DNA from: Candidatus Regiella endosymbiont of Tuberolachnus salignus
GTDB lineage: Bacteria > Pseudomonadota > Gammaproteobacteria > Enterobacterales > Enterobacteriaceae
Length of the DNA stretch: 64,000 nucleotides
Assembly: GCF_964020115.1 (NCBI RefSeq)
Contig: NZ_OZ026542.1
Coordinates: 682,001 to 746,000 of the forward strand
Reading direction: 5' to 3'
Below, one piece after another: positions 53,791 through 64,000 of the stretch. The notes beneath the pieces are model-generated. The model was not told the DNA's origin, did no database searches, and saw nothing but the letters and a program-made list of their open reading frames with translations. Positions within the stretch are counted from its first letter, which is position 1. Every line of letters begins with the position of its first letter. The position numbers and the translations under genes are program-made.

Positions 53791-53913
53791 ATCAAGATAA
53801 GTCGTGATTTGATCACCGCGCCATTGTTCGACCCTACTGACGAGGCGGGCGATGGAAACGGGAGCAATCAAGATAAGTCGTGATTTGATCACCGCGCCAT
53901 TGTTCGACCCTAC
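53762..53913. repeat. 76-bp tandem repeat, two units
   Basis: TGACGAGGCGGGCGATGGAA..GACCCTAC occurs at 53762-53837 and 53838-53913, apparently identical. The unit starts just after domain V and its second half is the flank repeat found at 23861 and 30866. Confidence 0.9.
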
Positions 53914-53964
53914 CTTAGAGGGCGAACATACAGTAATGTGGGTTCGCTACTCGACTGACAACAG

Positions 53965-54048
53965 CTGCTAGGGTATCTATTCGGTATGAAAGAGAAATAT
54001 CAGTTTACGCTATGAGATTACACAAAAGAACACCATAAAATTGAAAGG
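53965..54048. repeat. Inverted copy of 49294-49378
   Basis: CTGCTAGGGTATCTATTCGG..CCATAAAATTGAAAGG is about 85 bp with a few differences from the reverse complement of 49294-49378. The two arms enclose the invertible HTH module and both introns. Confidence 0.8.
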
Positions 54049-54049
54049 A

Positions 54050-54125
54050 GGTGAGTCATACGGGACTCGAGCCCACAACCAAAGGTTTATAACACAACTG
54101 CCTCTGCCAACTGAGCTAACAACCC
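54050..54125 (-). pseudogene. tRNA-like pseudogene (tRNA-Lys derived)
   Basis: Reverse strand GGGTTGTTAGCTCAGTTGGC .. GGGCTCGAGTCCC .. GACTCACC. D-arm, T-arm and acceptor stem fit bacterial tRNA-Lys, but an extra G follows the D-loop, the anticodon stem no longer pairs, and the acceptor relies on wobbles. Probably a decayed tRNA or an att-site remnant. Confidence 0.65.
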
Positions 54126-54133
54126 ACACAAGA

Positions 54134-54919
54134 TTAAAAGGGGATTTTAAGGACGGCAAGAATCACACCAACAGCAACCACTAACATACCACCGAGCTTG
54201 ATGGTTGTTTGCATGCCGCTCTTTTCGATATCCTTACGCATTAGGGACATTTCAGTCATGAAATCTTTGCGTACATCGGCTATCTGAGCATCGGTCTTCT
54301 CGAAACGTGCCGCCATATCTTTACGGACATCGGCTATTTGGGCATCGGTCTTCTCGAAACGTGCCGTCATATCTTTACGAACATCGGCTATCTCAGCAGA
54401 CAACTCTTTATGGACTGAGACTATTTTAGCGTCAGTTTTTTCAAAGTTATCATCAACTTTTTCGAATCGAGTTTCCATGTCTTTGTGAACACAGGCTATC
54501 TGAGCATCGGTCTTCTCGAAACGGGCTTCCATGTCTTTGCGAACACAGGCTATCTGAGCATCGGTCTTCTCGAAACGGGCTTCCATGTCTTTGCGAACAC
54601 AGGCTATCTGAGCATCGGTCTTCTCGAAACGGGCTTCCATGTCTTTGCGAACACAGGCTATCTGAGCATCGGTCTTCTCGAAACGGGCTTCCATGTCTTT
54701 ACGGATACCAACAATTTCAGCCGATAGGTTTCTGTGGCTATCGGTTATATGGATAGTCAAGTCCTTACGAAGGTCTTCAAGGTCGCGTTTAGTGGCCACA
54801 TCAGCAACTTCGTGAGATTTACGCACGGCTAAAGAAAGCGCTTTCGCCTGCTCTGTACGAAAACCAGCATTTTCAAGCGTTTCGACAAATTCTTGTGTAT
54901 CAAATGCGACCTGAGCCAT
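54134..54919 (-). CDS. DUF1640-like coiled-coil membrane protein with tandem repeats
   Basis: 261 aa: N-terminal FDTQEFVETLENAGFRTEQA and KRDLEDLRKDL, typical of DUF1640/CCDC90-like proteins, a long coiled coil and a C-terminal transmembrane helix (GMLVVAVGVILAVLKIPF). An 18-residue unit (RKDMEARFEKTDAQIACV) is repeated four times almost perfectly (54-bp DNA units at 54491, 54545, 54599, 54653), with diverged units beyond. Repeats probably set the rod length. Function unknown. Confidence 0.8.
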   Translation of the reverse strand: MAQVAFDTQEFVETLENAGFRTEQAKALSLAVRKSHEVADVATKRDLEDLRKDLTIHITDSHRNLSAEIVGIRKDMEARFEKTDAQIACVRKDMEARFEKTDAQIACVRKDMEARFEKTDAQIACVRKDMEARFEKTDAQIACVHKDMETRFEKVDDNFEKTDAKIVSVHKELSAEIADVRKDMTARFEKTDAQIADVRKDMAARFEKTDAQIADVRKDFMTEMSLMRKDIEKSGMQTTIKLGGMLVVAVGVILAVLKIPF

Positions 54920-55039
54920 TACGACGTTCTCCTCAATGCGTTTGGCTTAGTTTAACCGATAAGTCCGTTAACCTGCAAAGGTTCAATGATTAACCAGGCC
55001 TGCATCATTATTCACAACAAAACATCATTTCACTACGGA

Positions 55040-55210
55040 GAGTTAAAGTAAACCTGCCCGTTGTTGCTGGCGTTGAAGTCACCACTGACGAATTTAACCT
55101 TATATTTGAATACCATTCATAAAGAGAATGGTGAAGGAAACTATAAACGTCCTTTAATAAAAGCTTGTGACAACACAAACTCAATAATTATTGATGGCAG
55201 AATTTAGAGA
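55040..55210 (+). pseudogene. Phage antirepressor (KilA-N/Rha type), N-terminal scrap
   Basis: VKVNLPVVAGVEVTTDEF, a frameshift, then LNTIHKENGEGNYKRP: the start of phage antirepressors (..LNxLHKxxGxGxxKRPxxW). Ends at a stop near 55209. Confidence 0.6.
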
Positions 55211-55435
55211 TTAACTTATTGAAAAATCATCAAAGCCCGAAATTATAGCTTAAGTGTTATAAATTGATTTAAAATAGAGGTTCAGAGAAGACATCAACCC
55301 TCTGGCACTAACAGGAAGCCAAGGAAAACGTGCTGATTTAGTGCAAAGATTGACGATCACCCAATCCTAGGTCAAGCCCCCTATTCTCAATGTGCTGGGA
55401 CTCCATTTATCGCTATCATTTGAGAAGGTTTTCTC

Positions 55436-56270
55436 ATGCTAAATAATGTAGTCATTATCGATAATATCATTGTTCGCCAGGATGTTTTCGAGCGTTATTG
55501 CCTGAGTGATTTGCACAAAGCCGCGGATAAGCAAGACAGACACCAACCTGCTTTCTAACTCCACAATGAGCAAACCGTTTAATTAATAAGCGATTTGCAA
55601 AAATACAACTCGACCAGAATTGAACTCACCGATGTTATCCGTGGTGGCTCTGAACAGGAAACTTTTGCCTATAAAGAACTGATTTACGCCTATGCGATGT
55701 GGATCAGTGCTGCTTTCAACCTCAAGGTTATCCGCACGTTTGATAAGGCAGTCATCGGGAACGTTCAGCCTCTCATCGATCAGGTTTAGGTCGGACTGGA
55801 TTTCATCAATTTTGCTAAACAAGCATTCCGTCTGACACCATCTGCTGTACTGGGGTCACTCAAGCAGCTTCAAACGGCATGTGGTTTACCTAATAGGCTT
55901 CCTGCGTATGCGATTGATGCACCAGATGGCAAAAACTCCAGCGAAGATACTGGCTTATTGAAATGCTGGCGCTGAACCACCAGAGTCCGGTTACAAGCGT
56001 CTGCAGCTCCTTGACATCGTTGAAAGAGCGTCACGCCCCAGTACCAAAACCTCAGACAAGGAGAAATGCTATTGGTCGATGACGGAAAGGGGTTTGCGAT
56101 TTGGCAAGAATCTGAACGATCCGGTCAACCTTCAGCAAACCATTCTGATTAACCCAAGGAATACATCCATGATAACTCTTTCATTACGGGCGGAATCGTC
56201 ATGGCGGTTGCTCACGTGAAAGACGTACTGTTAGACAACATCGTCTCCGGCCTTCGCACCCGTTAGCATA
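55436..56270 (+). pseudogene. Phage antirepressor (KilA-N), decayed
   Basis: ATG 55436: VVIIDNIIVRQDVFERYCLS DLHKAADKQDRHQPAF, stops, then NSTRIELTDVIRGGSEQETF and YKELIYAYAMWISAAFNLKV (KilA-N core). Further pieces LGSLKQLQTACGLPNRLPAY and YWSMTERGLRFGKNLNDP fit the C-terminal antirepressor region. At least four stops or frameshifts. Derived from the prophage that carries the 59-kb integrase or a neighbour. Confidence 0.7.
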
Positions 56271-56307
56271 ATTTTATCAATACATTACGTCAGAAAGGTG
56301 ATCCAAC

Positions 56308-56439
56308 ATGCGTTATCACATCGAGAGCAACGTCCTACTCATCCGTATTCAAGGCAAGACCCTGCGCTTTACCAACACCGATGAAGGTTATCGCCAGATG
56401 ATTCAAGTATTTTATCAAAGTAAAGCTGTATCAACATGA
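56308..56439 (+). CDS. Small phage protein, 43 aa
   Basis: MRYHIESNVLLIRIQGKTLR.. with AAGGTGAT upstream. Its TGA overlaps the next ATG (ATGA), a typical phage gene junction. Unrecognised; it shares an I-x-VFY-x-x-K motif with its neighbour. Confidence 0.5.
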   Translation: MRYHIESNVLLIRIQGKTLRFTNTDEGYRQMIQVFYQSKAVST

Positions 56440-56528
56440 TAGACCAGAATATCCGTGAAGCAAGAAAGATCATTCACGTTTTCTATGACAGAAAGGCGGA
56501 ACTGCAGAGCATAACAGAGACGGTGTAA
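56436..56528 (+). CDS. Small phage protein, 30 aa
   Basis: MIDQNIREARKIIHVFYDRK.. 30 codons overlapping the previous gene by 4 nt. IIHVFYDRK resembles MIQVFYQSK in the upstream gene, suggesting duplication or a shared helix. Function unknown. Confidence 0.45.
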   Translation: MIDQNIREARKIIHVFYDRKAELQSITETV

Positions 56529-56657
56529 TCAACGTTAACTGCATGCCTTAATAAGATCCCATCTCCAAGTGTCAGCGCTAATGATAAAAGACCGTAAATT
56601 GCTAATTTAATTTGTCCACTCAAGCCAGAATGCAGTTTCCTTTGTGGTGACAAAGCC

Positions 56658-58645
<1,988 letters not shown>

Positions 58646-58804
58646 CAAAAACTGGACATTTTAAAGTAGCAAAAAGTGGTCAATCTAAAGTAGCGTTGAC
58701 ACCAAGCAAACAGGCTACCTCACGGCAATTCGTCCTGCACATGCACACGGCGAGACTGAGGCTTTGCCATATTTGATCGGCTCACAATAAGCAGAGGTAA
58801 TCCA

Positions 58805-59173
58805 GTGAAAAAACAATCACTCACACGGCATGAAGCCGCTTTAATTGTCGGCGTATCCCGCCCCACGTTATCGCAGTGGGTTAAATCGGGAAGAATTCAA
58901 GCAACACGTAAAGATCCAACCAAAAAGAAGTCTCCCTACCTGTTCACCCTGCAAACCTGTCTTGCTGCATTGAACAATCCGATCCACACTGTCGCCGTGA
59001 GCGACGGCAGGTTGCACGAGGAGAAATTATGTCAATCTTCCGCAGAGGAAAAATATGGTACGCGAGCTACTCGTTACCGGAAGGCAAGCGAATTAAAGAA
59101 TCTCTTGGCACAGAGGACAAGCGGCAAGCTCAGGAATTGCACGATAAACGAAAAGCTGAATTGTGGAGAATAG
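58805..59173 (+). CDS. Excisionase-like HTH protein
   Basis: 122 aa from GTG 58805 (AGAGG upstream). The first 60 residues ([30 protein letters not shown]) form a MerR/Xis-type winged helix; the rest overlaps the integrase start by 145 bp and may be unstructured. The position just before int is the usual place for the directionality factor. Confidence 0.65.
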   Translation: MKKQSLTRHEAALIVGVSRPTLSQWVKSGRIQATRKDPTKKKSPYLFTLQTCLAALNNPIHTVAVSDGRLHEEKLCQSSAEEKYGTRATRYRKASELKNLLAQRTSGKLRNCTINEKLNCGE

Positions 59174-60192
59174 ACAAGCTGGATAATCTCCCTGAGGTGA
59201 CTCTTGAAGAAGCTTGCTTACGCTGGTTAGAGGAAAAGGCCGACAAAAAATCGCTTGATGATGACAAAAGCCGGATGGGATTTTGGCTGTTGCATTTTGA
59301 AGGTGTAAAGCTTAAGGAGTTGACTGAAGCCAGGATCTACGCGGCAATAAGCAAAATGACGAACCGTCGCTATGCTGAAAACTGGCGACTACAATCTGAG
59401 GCAATGGTAAGAAAAGGTCAGAAGGCACCGGAATATCAGGAAAAAGCAGTCACCCTCTCGACTAAAGCTAAACATCTTGCATTAATGAAGTCACTGCTGC
59501 GTACTGCCGAACGAGACTGGAAGTGGCTTGAAAAAGCGCCCGTTATCAAAGTGCCACAAGTGAAAAATAAACGTATTCGATGGCTTAAACCCGCAGAAGC
59601 GCAACGACTGATTGATGAATGCCCAGAGCCGTTAAAGTCGGTGGTCAAATTTGCACTGGCTACCGGTCTTCGCCGTTCCAATATCATTAACCTGGAATGG
59701 AAGCAAATTGACATGCCACGCCGCGTGGCATGGATTAATCCTGAAGACAGCAAATCTGGTCAGGCTATTGGGGTAGCCCTCAATGAGACGTCCTGCAAAA
59801 TTCTCCGCGATCAAATAGGAAAACACCACACATGGGTATTTGTGTATACGGAAGCGAAAACCCGCACGGATGGCACACTAACGCCCTCCGTGCGGAAGAT
59901 GCGTGTCGATGCTAACTCGGCGTGGAAGCAGGCATTGAAGCGAGCAGGGATAGAAGCATTCCGTTTTCATGATTTGAGACACACTTGGGCAAGCTGGCTG
60001 ATACAGGCGGGTGTTCCCCTGTCTGTTTTACAAGAAATGGGGGGATGGGAGTCAATCGACATGGTACGGAGGTATGCCCACCTTTCCCCTCGTCATTTGA
60101 CTGAACACGCCAAGCACATTGACGCGATTTTTGATAATGATGTCCCAAATCTGTCCCATACCTGTAAAGAAGCGGGGAGGAAGAACACCTAA
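59029..60192 (+). CDS. int: Phage tyrosine integrase
   Basis: 387 aa. N-terminal Arm/DUF4102-like part, SAM-like core-binding domain, and a catalytic domain with Arg (ATGLRRSNI), H-x-x-R ([10 protein letters not shown]), GGWESIDM and Tyr (MVRRYAHLS). AGGAG precedes ATG. It ends 16 bp before a tRNA-Arg 3' segment that is the probable attachment site. Intact. Confidence 0.93.
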   Translation: MSIFRRGKIWYASYSLPEGKRIKESLGTEDKRQAQELHDKRKAELWRIDKLDNLPEVTLEEACLRWLEEKADKKSLDDDKSRMGFWLLHFEGVKLKELTEARIYAAISKMTNRRYAENWRLQSEAMVRKGQKAPEYQEKAVTLSTKAKHLALMKSLLRTAERDWKWLEKAPVIKVPQVKNKRIRWLKPAEAQRLIDECPEPLKSVVKFALATGLRRSNIINLEWKQIDMPRRVAWINPEDSKSGQAIGVALNETSCKILRDQIGKHHTWVFVYTEAKTRTDGTLTPSVRKMRVDANSAWKQALKRAGIEAFRFHDLRHTWASWLIQAGVPLSVLQEMGGWESIDMVRRYAHLSPRHLTEHAKHIDAIFDNDVPNLSHTCKEAGRKNT

Positions 60193-60208
60193 CCCCTTGA
60201 TATTATTG

Positions 60209-60255
60209 GTGCGCCCTGCAGGATTCGAACCTGCGGCCTACGGCTTAGAAGGCCG
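60209..60255 (-). other. attR: Attachment site: 3' half of tRNA-Arg(TCT)
   Basis: Reverse strand GGCCTTCTAAGCCGTAGGCC .. GCAGGTTCGAATCCTGCAGG GCGC contains the anticodon loop (TCT), T-arm and acceptor 3' strand of an argU-like tRNA. No 5' half adjoins. Partial tRNA beside int is the standard att remnant of a tRNA-integrating prophage. I cannot tell attL from attR. Confidence 0.8.
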
Positions 60256-60387
60256 TTGAGTACTTTCTGATTCATTAAATTACCGCATCTAATGCCGCTC
60301 ACACGCCCAAAGATGTAAAAAGATAACAAAAAATGAAAGCACGTATAACACGTTCTCTGTCCCATATATGTCCCATCGAAGAAAACT

Positions 60388-60533
60388 GAACCGCCACGGG
60401 AATCCTGGAGAGTAAACTCTAGTATAAAAGGAGCCCCGAAATGTCATCAAAACGTTATCCCCTCGAACTACGCCAGCGTGCAGTGAGACGGCTGCTAGCA
60501 CAGCGTGATGAATACAAATTTTGCCGTCGATAA
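60388..60533 (+). pseudogene. IS3-family left end and OrfA start
   Basis: TGAACCGCCACGGGAATCCT GGAG at 60388 resembles the left terminus of IS3-group elements. ATG 60441 reads MSSKRYPLELRQRAVRRLLA QRDEY then a stop at 60531. The remaining element is lost. The rest of the gap to 60604 shows nothing clear. Confidence 0.65.
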
Positions 60534-60628
60534 CCCCCTGACTTTTTTCATTCCCTGTTTGACGCGGGCTTCCCGTCAATTTCATACCGCACCAAAGAAA
60601 GCGAATGCTACTTATGGATATCGTCATC

Positions 60629-61015
60629 ATGAATACCAATAATTTTACCCGTTATCTCGAAGATCGTTTGTACCAATGGGCTGAATGGTATAGCCGAGGG
60701 AATTTTTCGAGTTTAGGGTATTCCTCTTGTTCCATTGAATACCGTATTATGACGGAAGGGAATGTGTTTCGTCGCTCGGGATCTAACCCCTTGCCTACTC
60801 ATGCCGCCGCTGAAGAGATAGAAAACTGGGTCAATGCGATGGCACAGCAAAATCCTGCTATGGCACGGGCATTACGGTGTTACTATTTTCAACGCGGCTC
60901 CTTGCGTTACAAGGCCAAAAAGTTGGCCATATCCCACACACAATTCAAATATCATGTGGATATGGCTCATCAGTGGTTATTAGGCTGCTTAAATGGCCGC
61001 CTTGAAAAAAACTGA
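60629..61015 (+). CDS. Phage late antiterminator (Q-like)
   Basis: 128 aa from ATG 60629 (MNTNNFTRYLEDRLYQWAEW); an in-frame ATG at 60605 is possible. SNPLPTHAAAEEIENWVNAM, ARALRCYYFQRGSLRYKAKK and the HTH-like LAISHTQFKYHVDMAHQWLL fit the lambdoid antitermination Q (PF06530-type) layout. It would let RNA polymerase read through terminators into lysis and tail genes. A terminator follows at 61090. A 3' fragment of a second copy is at 12587. Confidence 0.7.
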   Translation: MNTNNFTRYLEDRLYQWAEWYSRGNFSSLGYSSCSIEYRIMTEGNVFRRSGSNPLPTHAAAEEIENWVNAMAQQNPAMARALRCYYFQRGSLRYKAKKLAISHTQFKYHVDMAHQWLLGCLNGRLEKN

Positions 61016-61089
61016 TGTTTTTTTCATTTTTTATTTGTGTTGTCAATACAAATCAGGTATAAATTCTCCAAATTGTTACTGCTGCATCT

Positions 61090-61118
61090 AAAAGCCCGCT
61101 TAAGCGGGTTTTTTTTTT
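61090..61118 (+). terminator. Intrinsic terminator after the antiterminator gene
   Basis: AAGCCCGCTTAAGCGGG followed by ten T residues: 7-8 bp GC-rich stem and T-tract, a textbook rho-independent terminator. Confidence 0.92.
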
Positions 61119-61172
61119 GTTCGATTAACTCAAAAAAACTTTTCCTCACATTACTACTTAAATCATGCTTAC

Positions 61173-61460
61173 ATGAACGAACTCACTGAACTGACAGAAG
61201 TGCATCTAAAAATACTATCTGATATCACTGCTCTCCAAAAAAACATCATGTCCAGTCAGTCTCAGATAGAGACGTTGCGTATCACGCTAAAAAAGATAGA
61301 GACGACCCTTTGGCAAAAAAGGGTAGAAGAGGTGAGGCTCTCACAGTTGTTGGCCTTGCTGAGAAAGTACTTGCTCATTTTATGTGGATTGGGTGCCGTC
61401 CTGTTTATTTTTAGTACAAAGATTGATGTGATAAAAATTATCGCTCAAATTTTGGCGTGA
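61173..61460 (+). CDS. Small coiled-coil protein with C-terminal membrane helix
   Basis: 95 aa. Long amphipathic helix (LKILSDITALQKNIMSSQSQ, LRITLKKIETTLWQKR) followed by one transmembrane segment (YLLILCGLGAVLFIFS) and a short tail. Located between the late antiterminator and lysis-gene scraps, so a lysis or superinfection role is possible, but no family is recognised. No strong ribosome site. Confidence 0.5.
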   Translation: MNELTELTEVHLKILSDITALQKNIMSSQSQIETLRITLKKIETTLWQKRVEEVRLSQLLALLRKYLLILCGLGAVLFIFSTKIDVIKIIAQILA

Positions 61461-61586
61461 TCGATGTAAACCACATTATTGGCACGACGATTTTCGCTAT
61501 AAACAAGTCAATATCAAATCTGAAGGGGGAAAGAGTGGGTAAAAACAGCGAGATTATCTCAATGCGGGTTATAAAGAGAGGTTACG

Positions 61587-61670
61587 TATGAGCCTAGAAA
61601 TGTTAGCACAAGTAGTAGCAAAAACGGCTCCATTATTGGGGAACGCCTGCTCCACGATAGAAATGCGTTA
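61587..61670 (+). pseudogene. Holin-like N-terminal scrap
   Basis: ATG 61587: MSLEMLAQVVAKTAPLLGNA then a stop at 61668. The start resembles 3-TM phage holins (..LEMxAxxVAKxAPxLGxxLGGP). The membrane segments are lost. Confidence 0.45.
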
Positions 61671-61807
61671 ATACCCTTCACTACAGGTGATCTATCAGGC
61701 CAGGGTGGGGGCTTGGTACGATGAAGCAACAAAGTGCCACTATGTTGAGCACTACACGAAAGCTCCGCCCCCAAGGGAGGCGGCCTTCGCGCTTTTTTAA
61801 GCGATAG

Positions 61808-61957
61808 GGTTACGATATTAGCAAAGCAACGACGCCAGAAGGCTTTAAAGCGCTGATCCGAGCCTTTCAACTGCATTTTCGTTAGGATAATTATGACGGA
61901 ATGCTGGATACAAAAACCAGTGCAACATTAGCTGCATTGGTTGAAAAATATTTTTAA
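61808..61957 (+). pseudogene. AmiD-like phage amidase, C-terminal remnant
   Basis: GYDISKATTPEGFKALIRAF QLHFR, an in-frame TAG, then DNYDGMLDTKTSATLAALVE KYF. This is the peptidoglycan-binding tail of AmiD-type N-acetylmuramoyl-L-alanine amidases. The catalytic zinc domain is missing. Confidence 0.65.
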
Positions 61958-62017
61958 TATTTACTTTCTATAAATCAATGTCTTCCTACTCATTTCATCA
62001 CCAGGGTAATTCATCCT

Positions 62018-63928
62018 ATGAACACCAACGATCAGATTCTTTTTTGGACTGACCAAGGCGACAGGTGTTTGCAAGCAGCAAAGGCACCCAATGGTACGCC
62101 ACTGCAACTGACCCATATGGTGTTAGGCAATGCGGCAACACCCATACCTGCCACTAAACAAGCGACACAAGTTAGAAACGAAGTGTACCGTGCGCCTGTT
62201 GATCGTATCGCACTGGATACAGCAAAGACAAGCGTCGTCTGTGAACTCATTGTGCCTGAGAATCAAAGAAATCAAACCATTCGTGAAATTGGTCTTCTGG
62301 AACACGATACACTGATAGCCATCGGTTATGCTTCTTCTGGTTATACTCTCGTGGAGCAGGAAGGTGGCACATGGACCTACATTGTCCATATTCCACTTGA
62401 GAATATCCCTGCTTCTGCTATTGAAACAGTGGATAACTTAATCAGTCTTGAGGTATCAGATACGCGTTATCTCGATGCAGCAGAAAATTTAAAAGATGTA
62501 ACGAATAAAAATACTGCACGAGATAATCTTGGTTTAGGTTCTGCGGCGGTGAAAGATGCGGGCACAGGTAATACTGATTTAATTACCACGGGAGACGCAG
62601 ATAGCCGTTATCTCAATGCGGCAGATAATTTGAGTGATTTACCTGACAAAATCATAGCGCGAACCAATCTTGGACTTGGAGATGCCGCGACTAAAAAAGT
62701 GGGTGTGGATGATAACGATCTTGTTACAGCAGCCAATGCGTTGATTAGCAGATCAATTGTTCAAATTAGAGGTTCTGATATTAATGGAGATTTGAATAAA
62801 CTCTTCACTCCTGGTATTTATGCTGTTGGGTTCATTAGTGAAATAGCTACTTTAAAAAATAATTTCCCTGAAGGGATCAGTAAAGCGGGTTTTTTACTAG
62901 TGCTAAGGGGTGATTCTAGTAACTACTGCCAAATATATATAGAGGGTAATAATTCTAAAGGCATTTTCTGGCGTAATAAATGGAGTAATGAGAGTAATTG
63001 GACATCGTGGCACGAACTTATCACAGATGAAAATGCAGACAACCGCTATCTGAAAAACTCAGAAAATCTAGCCAATAACACAACTGCACGAACAAAACTT
63101 GGCCTGGGTACTGCAGCACTGAAAGATGCAGGTACGGGTAATACTGATTTAATTACCACGGGAGACGCAGATAGCCGTTATCTCAATGCTGCAGATAATT
63201 TGAGTGATTTACCTGACAAAGTCATAGCGCGAACCAATCTTGGGCTTGGATCAGCAGCATTGAAAAGTGTAGGTACTAATGGTGATGATTTAATTACCAC
63301 AGGGGATGCAGATAGTCGCTACGTCCAACACGCTAATAATTTAATAGACGTATATCCAGTCGGCGCGCCTATTCCCTGGCCATCCGAGGTTATTCCATCC
63401 GGTTACGCTGAGATGAAGGGACAGAGCTTTAATAAGGTAATATACCCCAAACTGGCTATTGTGTATCCTAGCGGAATCATTCCAGATATGCGTGGGTGGA
63501 TGATAAAAGGGAACCCATCATCGGGGCGAACAGTATTATCCCAAGAGCAGGACGGTAATAAAACTCATAGTCATAGCATTACTATTGATTCTACATATCT
63601 GGGAACAAAATCGACTGATAACTTTGATTACGGGACGAAAAATACCAATCAAACTGGAGGACACTATCACCGTATTAACATGGGAGAGGAGGCTTCTACA
63701 GACCGATTCTTAACAGAATACGGTAGGTACTATCAAAGTAGTTGGGGCCAACATACTTCGAATTTTACCCGAGATGCTGGTGACCACACACATAGTGTTT
63801 CTATAGGTTCACATAGTCACAGTATTACACTGGGTTCTCACGCTCATAGCGCTACAGTGAGTAGTAGTGGCAATACAGAAACTACCGTTAAAAATATTGC
63901 TTTTATTTATATTGTGAGATTAGCGTGA
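62018..63928 (+). CDS. Phage tail fibre protein
   Basis: 636 aa. The N-terminal 150 residues ([40 protein letters not shown]) match the phage tail-collar fibre / DUF3751 baseplate-attachment domain. The shaft has repeated modules TARxxLGLGxAAxKxxGTG and [18 protein letters not shown], twice almost identical at DNA level (62560-62660 and 63130-63230). The tip holds a tail-collar segment ([20 protein letters not shown]) and a His-rich run ([20 protein letters not shown]) like metal-binding receptor tips. Intact; decides host or cell binding. Confidence 0.9.
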   Translation: MNTNDQILFWTDQGDRCLQAAKAPNGTPLQLTHMVLGNAATPIPATKQATQVRNEVYRAPVDRIALDTAKTSVVCELIVPENQRNQTIREIGLLEHDTLIAIGYASSGYTLVEQEGGTWTYIVHIPLENIPASAIETVDNLISLEVSDTRYLDAAENLKDVTNKNTARDNLGLGSAAVKDAGTGNTDLITTGDADSRYLNAADNLSDLPDKIIARTNLGLGDAATKKVGVDDNDLVTAANALISRSIVQIRGSDINGDLNKLFTPGIYAVGFISEIATLKNNFPEGISKAGFLLVLRGDSSNYCQIYIEGNNSKGIFWRNKWSNESNWTSWHELITDENADNRYLKNSENLANNTTARTKLGLGTAALKDAGTGNTDLITTGDADSRYLNAADNLSDLPDKVIARTNLGLGSAALKSVGTNGDDLITTGDADSRYVQHANNLIDVYPVGAPIPWPSEVIPSGYAEMKGQSFNKVIYPKLAIVYPSGIIPDMRGWMIKGNPSSGRTVLSQEQDGNKTHSHSITIDSTYLGTKSTDNFDYGTKNTNQTGGHYHRINMGEEASTDRFLTEYGRYYQSSWGQHTSNFTRDAGDHTHSVSIGSHSHSITLGSHAHSATVSSSGNTETTVKNIAFIYIVRLA

Positions 63929-64000
63929 TTGAGTCATTTTCTTTTACCCAACTGAGTTGTTTAAACTTATTAAGGCACGACAACTCAATGTATCAGTAAT
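63925..64000 (+). CDS. Possible start of a tail-fibre partner gene, broken early
   Basis: GTG 63925 overlaps the fibre stop (GTGA) and reads [20 protein letters not shown].. to TAA at about 63999. Fibre assembly proteins usually follow fibre genes with such an overlap, but 25 codons without a motif is weak. Confidence 0.25.

Noticed and set aside
54485-54727. Forward repeat-rich frame opposite the coiled-coil gene; also considered as a CRISPR-like array
   Set aside because: The 54-bp units are contiguous without spacers and encode an 18-residue repeat on the other strand.
61559-61876. 105-codon reverse frame in the lysis-gene region
   Set aside because: Lies opposite recognisable holin and amidase remnants on the forward strand.

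Overview
The window looks like part of the genome of an enterobacterial insect symbiont in active decay (Hamiltonella/Regiella/Arsenophonus-like lifestyle; this is inference). The evidence is a few enterobacterial chromosomal genes surviving only as remnants (menB, ybaL), F-like conjugation genes, several broken lambdoid prophages, and very heavy loading with insertion sequences, MITEs and group II introns that are repeatedly nested in one another. There are no rRNA genes, no intact tRNA and no CRISPR array.

Layout. 1-3.1 kb: end of an IS21 element, IS110 and Tn3 scraps, a MITE-like element and a complete type II toxin-antitoxin pair. 3.2-12.5 kb: traD and traI of an F-like conjugation system; traI is split by an IS21 copy whose exact removal restores a 1693-aa frame. 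12.5-30.3 kb: IS remnants around a large 2-oxoglutarate/Fe(II) oxygenase-like gene, a menB scrap, a spanin/endolysin scrap, an in-frame IS110-IS3 transposase chimera, a decayed ybaL, an Rpn-like nuclease gene, an IS110, an H-NS-like pseudogene, and a lipase pseudogene split by a second IS21 copy that itself carries a 245-bp MITE.

30.3-41.2 kb: a 5'-truncated group II intron, an IS3 copy, phage spanin genes (Rz/Rz1), and a divergent tnpB/tnpA (IS605-type) unit broken by an IS110 and an IS4-like element. 41.2-46.5 kb: a lambdoid immunity/replication block (cI-like repressor, divergent Cro-like protein, O-like and P/DnaC-like proteins) with an IS5-family insertion between cro and O. 46.5-50.5 kb: a regulatory island with two paralogous modules, each a short LuxR-type HTH protein followed by a small membrane peptide, plus a PAS-LuxR regulator. 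The second module lies inside a perfect 260-bp inverted repeat. 50.5-54.1 kb: two group II introns, the second inserted at domain V of the first. 54.1-64 kb: repeat-bearing coiled-coil gene, antirepressor scraps, third IS21 copy, excisionase/integrase next to a tRNA-Arg-derived attachment site, antiterminator, lysis-gene scraps and an intact tail fibre gene.

Working units that still look intact: the TA pair, traD, the oxygenase-like gene, the Rpn-like gene, the phage immunity/replication block, the HTH/peptide modules with the PAS-LuxR regulator, int/xis, the tail fibre, IS21 copies A and C, the IS110 at 25 kb, the IS4-like element at 38 kb and group II intron 2. All family assignments rest on motif reading, not database searches.
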